A stretch of DNA of 9,665 nucleotides from Nitratireductor sp. (GTDB lineage Bacteria; Pseudomonadota; Alphaproteobacteria; Rhizobiales; Rhizobiaceae). The notes under the pieces are model-generated. The model was not told the origin of the DNA. It made no database searches and was given only the letters and a program-made list of their open reading frames with translations. Positions 7,148 to 9,665 of this stretch are shown here, one piece after another (positions within the stretch are counted from its first letter, which is position 1; every line of letters begins with the position of its first letter). Position numbers and translations under genes: made by a program. The stretch covers positions 1 to 9,665 of the forward strand of contig JAGRLQ010000113.1 of assembly GCA_020441735.1 (NCBI GenBank). Direction: 5' to 3'.

Positions 7148-8191
7148 ATGAGTGATGTACCGACTAAACTGGAACTGCGTGGTGGCCGGGTGGAGGTGCA
7201 GGCGGACAAGGCTAGGGCAATCATCACCGATATTTTTGTTGGCCTGGGTTGTTCCAGCGATGCCAGCAGGATCATCACGGATCATCTGATTGACGCCAAT
7301 CTGTGCGGCATGGAAAGCCATGGCGTGATGCGGGTGATGCAATATGCCGAGCGGATGCAGAACGGCACGATGCGTGTCGATGTAGAGCCTGAGGTGCGCA
7401 CAACCGAAAAAGGGGTCACCATCGTCGATGGCGGGATGGGCAGCGGCATACCGGCGATGAAGTTTGCCTATGAGACAGCGATGGAACTGGCCAGGGAGAG
7501 TGGCCTGTCGGCGGTCTCCGTGCTGAACACCGGGCATACGGGGCGTCATGGCGCGTTCGCCGATGACGCCGCGGAAAAGGGTTTTCTCACGATCTGCACG
7601 GGTGGCGGCAACCACCGGGTTTACGGCATGGTTGCGCCGCATGGTGGTGCAAAAGGCATGCTGCCCACCAACCCCTGGTGCGTCGGTATTCCCGGTGGCG
7701 ACAGAGGACCGGTGGTGATGGATTTTGCGACCGGAAAGATCGCAGGGGGCTGGATCTATGCGGCGCGCTCAGCCGGCGCCCTGCTGCCCGAAGACTGTGT
7801 GATCGATCGCGATGGCAAGCCAACCCGCGACCCCGAAGATTATTTTGGTGGTGGTGCCATTCTCCCGATGGGCGGGCACAAGGGGTATGCCCTTTCGTTG
7901 ATGGCCGAACTGATCGGGGAGGCGATGCTGGGTCCGTCCTCACCGGAGTGCAACTGGTTCCTGCTTGCCATCGACACGAGGAAATTCCGCCAGCCCGACG
8001 CCTTGCAGGCAGCCGCCGAAGAGGTCTTGGCTGACCTACGAAACTGCCCGCCGGCGCCCGGCTTTGACCGGGTGGAAATACCGGGCGAGCGGGAGCGTGA
8101 ACAGCGTGAACGCAGCAACGGTATTCTCGCCATTCCCGAGGCGACGTGGCAGCAGGTGCTGACGCTTTCCGAGCAACTGAAACAAGGATAG
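7148..8191 (+). CDS. Malate/L-lactate/ureidoglycolate dehydrogenase (Ldh_2) family oxidoreductase
   Basis: This 347-residue protein belongs to the NAD(P)-dependent Ldh_2 family, whose members interconvert 2-hydroxy and 2-oxo acids or reduce cyclic imines (malate and L-lactate-type dehydrogenases, ureidoglycolate dehydrogenase, 2,3-diketogulonate reductase, piperideine-2-carboxylate reductase). Visible signatures are ESHGV with His58, the NTGHTGRHG segment with His130 in the usual catalytic-histidine region, LPTNPWCVGIP, VMDFATGKIAGG in the cofactor-binding region, and LPMGGHKGYALSLM near the C-terminus. Length is normal for the family. No signal peptide or transmembrane segment is present. 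It is followed 6 bases later by the enolase-superfamily dehydratase, so both are probably translated from the same message and act on linked acids. The direction and the substrate are unknown; a 2-oxo acid made by the dehydratase, or a hydroxy acid feeding it, would fit. Confidence 0.87.
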   Translation: MSDVPTKLELRGGRVEVQADKARAIITDIFVGLGCSSDASRIITDHLIDANLCGMESHGVMRVMQYAERMQNGTMRVDVEPEVRTTEKGVTIVDGGMGSGIPAMKFAYETAMELARESGLSAVSVLNTGHTGRHGAFADDAAEKGFLTICTGGGNHRVYGMVAPHGGAKGMLPTNPWCVGIPGGDRGPVVMDFATGKIAGGWIYAARSAGALLPEDCVIDRDGKPTRDPEDYFGGGAILPMGGHKGYALSLMAELIGEAMLGPSSPECNWFLLAIDTRKFRQPDALQAAAEEVLADLRNCPPAPGFDRVEIPGEREREQRERSNGILAIPEATWQQVLTLSEQLKQG

Positions 8192-8197
8192 CAAACG

Positions 8198-9340
8198 ATG
8201 AAAATCACCGACATCAAGAGCTATCTCGTCGAAGCCCACCGCCGCAACTGGGTTTTTATCGAAGTCGAAACCGATGAGGGCATCACCGGTGTCGGGGAAG
8301 CGACCATCGAGCCGTTTGAGCGCACGATGGTAACATTGATCGAGGACTACAAGCGTACGGTAATCGGCAAGGATCCGCAGGCAATCGAGTATCTTTGGGA
8401 AGACCGGTACCGGGGACAGTTCCTGCGCTCCGATCTGCTCGTCAATGTGGCGCTAAGCGCCATCGAAATCGCCTGCTGGGACATCAAGGGCAAGGCGCTT
8501 GGCGTGCCTTGCTATGAGTTGTTCGGTGGACCGGTCCGCGATCGTGTGCCGGCCTATGGCAACTACTGGTTCATGAAGACCCGAATGGGCAAGACCAGTG
8601 TCGGCGAATATGCCGAGAGCGCTGCGCGTGCCGTTGAAAAGGGTTTCAAGGCGCTGAAGTGGAGCCCGTTTGGTTATGCGGCCCATTCAATGACGCCTGA
8701 ACAGGAACACATCACCATCGAATGTGTGCGCCAGGTCCGTGAAGCCGTCGGTCCGGATGTTTGGTTGATGGTTGATGCCCATGGCCGTTTCGACTTGCCG
8801 CAGGCAAAGCGGCTTGCCCGGCGGTTTGAGGAATATGATCTTTATTTCTTTGAGGAGCCGCTGCCCCCTGAAAATCTCGATGCTTTTGTCGAGTTGAAGC
8901 GCAGCACGACGACGCCGATTGCCACCGGCGAACGCTACGTGGCACGGCATCAGTTTCGCGAAGTGCTGGAAAAACATGCCTGTGACTACATCCAGCCTGA
9001 TGCAATTTATACCGGTGGCATGAACGAGCTGCGCAAGATCGCGATGATGGCTGAAGCCTATTACTGCCCGGTCATTCCGCACAACTGCAACGGGCCGGTC
9101 TGCACAGCGGCCACCATCCATGCTTCAGCCTGCATGCCGAATTTCCGCATTATGGAATATATCCCGGTACCGGAACGCGAGGATGTGCTTGTCGAGCCGC
9201 TGGTAATGAAGGACGGTGCGTTCGAATTGCCGACGAAGCCCGGTCTGGGCGTCGAACTCAACAAGGAAATTTTCGACCAGTACGTCTATCAGCCGCGCGA
9301 TCTCGACCACTTTACACCAGCGCGAGAGATTGTGCTGTAG
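8198..9340 (+). CDS. Enolase-superfamily acid-sugar dehydratase (mandelate racemase subgroup, galactonate dehydratase-like)
   Basis: The protein has 380 residues: an N-terminal capping domain followed by the MR/MLE barrel. Metal ligands are Asp193 (VDAHGRF), Glu219 (FEEP) and Glu245 (TGERY), spaced 26 and 26 as in mandelate racemase and E. coli galactonate dehydratase. Two residues after the first ligand is His195, the general acid position of galactonate dehydratase. Asp268 and His295 form the His-Asp dyad with canonical spacing (+75, +102), and Glu320 aligns by spacing with the galactonate dehydratase glutamate. The KxK base pair of racemases is absent. These features indicate syn- or anti-dehydration of a polyhydroxy or 2,3-dihydroxy acid to a 2-keto-3-deoxy acid. 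Start ATG has AAGGA at 8184-8188. Whether the substrate is galactonate is not established: the capping-domain loops that set specificity cannot be read with confidence, and the neighbours are not sugar-uptake genes. Confidence 0.9.
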   Translation: MKITDIKSYLVEAHRRNWVFIEVETDEGITGVGEATIEPFERTMVTLIEDYKRTVIGKDPQAIEYLWEDRYRGQFLRSDLLVNVALSAIEIACWDIKGKALGVPCYELFGGPVRDRVPAYGNYWFMKTRMGKTSVGEYAESAARAVEKGFKALKWSPFGYAAHSMTPEQEHITIECVRQVREAVGPDVWLMVDAHGRFDLPQAKRLARRFEEYDLYFFEEPLPPENLDAFVELKRSTTTPIATGERYVARHQFREVLEKHACDYIQPDAIYTGGMNELRKIAMMAEAYYCPVIPHNCNGPVCTAATIHASACMPNFRIMEYIPVPEREDVLVEPLVMKDGAFELPTKPGLGVELNKEIFDQYVYQPRDLDHFTPAREIVL

Positions 9341-9352
9341 GGAACGCTTCCC
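9340..9352. terminator. Short inverted repeat between convergent genes, possible bidirectional terminator
   Basis: GGGAA-CGC-TTCCC forms a 5-bp stem with a 3-base loop. It begins at the last base of the dehydratase stop codon and lies within the 14-base space before the convergent betC stop (complement 9355-9357). There is no clean T-run on either side, so if it terminates transcription it is weak. The position between two converging genes is the main support. Confidence 0.35.
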
Positions 9353-9354
9353 GT

Positions 9355-9665
9355 TCATTCTCCCCGGGGGAACCGCTTGTCGCCTTCCAGATTGTCGAGG
9401 TTCATGTGGTTGCGCATGAACTGTTCGGAGGCCTGTTTCAAGGGCTGGAAGTCCCAGGGATAGTAGGCGCCGTTCCTCAGCGCCTCATAGACCACCCAGC
9501 GGCGGGCCTGTGAGGCGCGGACTTCGGCATCGAAGGCCGCCATGTCCCACTGGGCGCGAATGCGTGTCATCCAGGTTTGGACCAGTTCGGCGTTTTCCGA
9601 GTCTTCGGCCAGGTTGACCTGCTCTTGGGGATCGGCCTCAAGATCGAAAAGCTGCGGCGGGTCGA
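9355..9665 (-). CDS. betC: Choline-sulfatase, C-terminal part (truncated by window end)
   Basis: About 102 C-terminal residues are present; the frame runs open to the window edge, so the catalytic formylglycine-bearing N-terminal domain lies outside. The segment begins with PPQLFDLEADPQEQVNLAED, the typical sulfatase-family end of the alkaline-phosphatase-like fold, and continues with ARRWVVYEALRNGAYYPWDF and MRNHMNLDNLEGDKRFPRGE, which is the characteristic choline-sulfatase C-terminal extension. The enzyme hydrolyses choline-O-sulfate to choline and sulfate, feeding choline into glycine betaine synthesis; in rhizobia it belongs to the betICBA locus. It is transcribed towards the + strand cluster, which is consistent with the bet genes lying beyond the window's right edge. 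No internal frameshift is seen. Confidence 0.92.
   Translation of the reverse strand, partial: DPPQLFDLEADPQEQVNLAEDSENAELVQTWMTRIRAQWDMAAFDAEVRASQARRWVVYEALRNGAYYPWDFQPLKQASEQFMRNHMNLDNLEGDKRFPRGE

Overview
The window carries seven genes on the + strand, which look like one catabolic cluster, followed by the tail of a convergent - strand gene. No rRNA, tRNA, CRISPR array, insertion sequence or long repeat was seen. GC-rich codon use, short translationally coupled overlaps and the protein types (dimethylglycine-dehydrogenase-like flavoproteins, a pyrrolysine-free MttB homologue, a choline-sulfatase) point to an alphaproteobacterium, most likely of the Hyphomicrobiales/Rhizobiales type. That placement is inferred from gene content and not from a marker gene.

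Layout: (1) 1-1227, C-terminal half of a dimethylglycine/sarcosine dehydrogenase-like protein, cut by the window start. (2) 1224-2132, homocysteine S-methyltransferase of the betaine-homocysteine type. (3) 2125-4611, a complete second dimethylglycine/sarcosine dehydrogenase-like flavoprotein with the FAD-linking histidine and folate-binding GcvT domains. (4) 4608-5453, a protein of the PEP mutase/isocitrate lyase superfamily without the lyase cysteine motif. (5) 5460-7046, an MttB-superfamily (trimethylamine methyltransferase family) protein without pyrrolysine. A 101-base gap (7047-7147) follows. (6) 7148-8191, an Ldh_2-family malate/L-lactate-type dehydrogenase. (7) 8198-9340, an enolase-superfamily acid-sugar dehydratase with a galactonate-dehydratase-like active site. 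(8) 9355-9665, - strand, C-terminus of choline-sulfatase BetC, cut by the window end.

Genes 1-5 overlap or lie within 6 bases of each other, and so do 6-7, so there are one or two transcription units. The shared theme of 1, 2, 3, 5 and 8 is N-methylated amine metabolism. BetC releases choline, which is the precursor of glycine betaine. A betaine-type homocysteine methyltransferase and an MttB-type protein can remove a methyl from a quaternary amine. The two flavoproteins can oxidise the resulting tertiary and secondary N-methyl groups, passing one-carbon units to tetrahydrofolate. Genes 4, 6 and 7 are carbon-skeleton enzymes acting on 2-hydroxy or 2-oxo acids. Their presence suggests that the real substrate may be a hydroxylated N-methylated acid and not simply glycine betaine, but this is inference. 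No corrinoid protein, reductive activator or methyl-THF methyltransferase for the MttB homologue is visible here.
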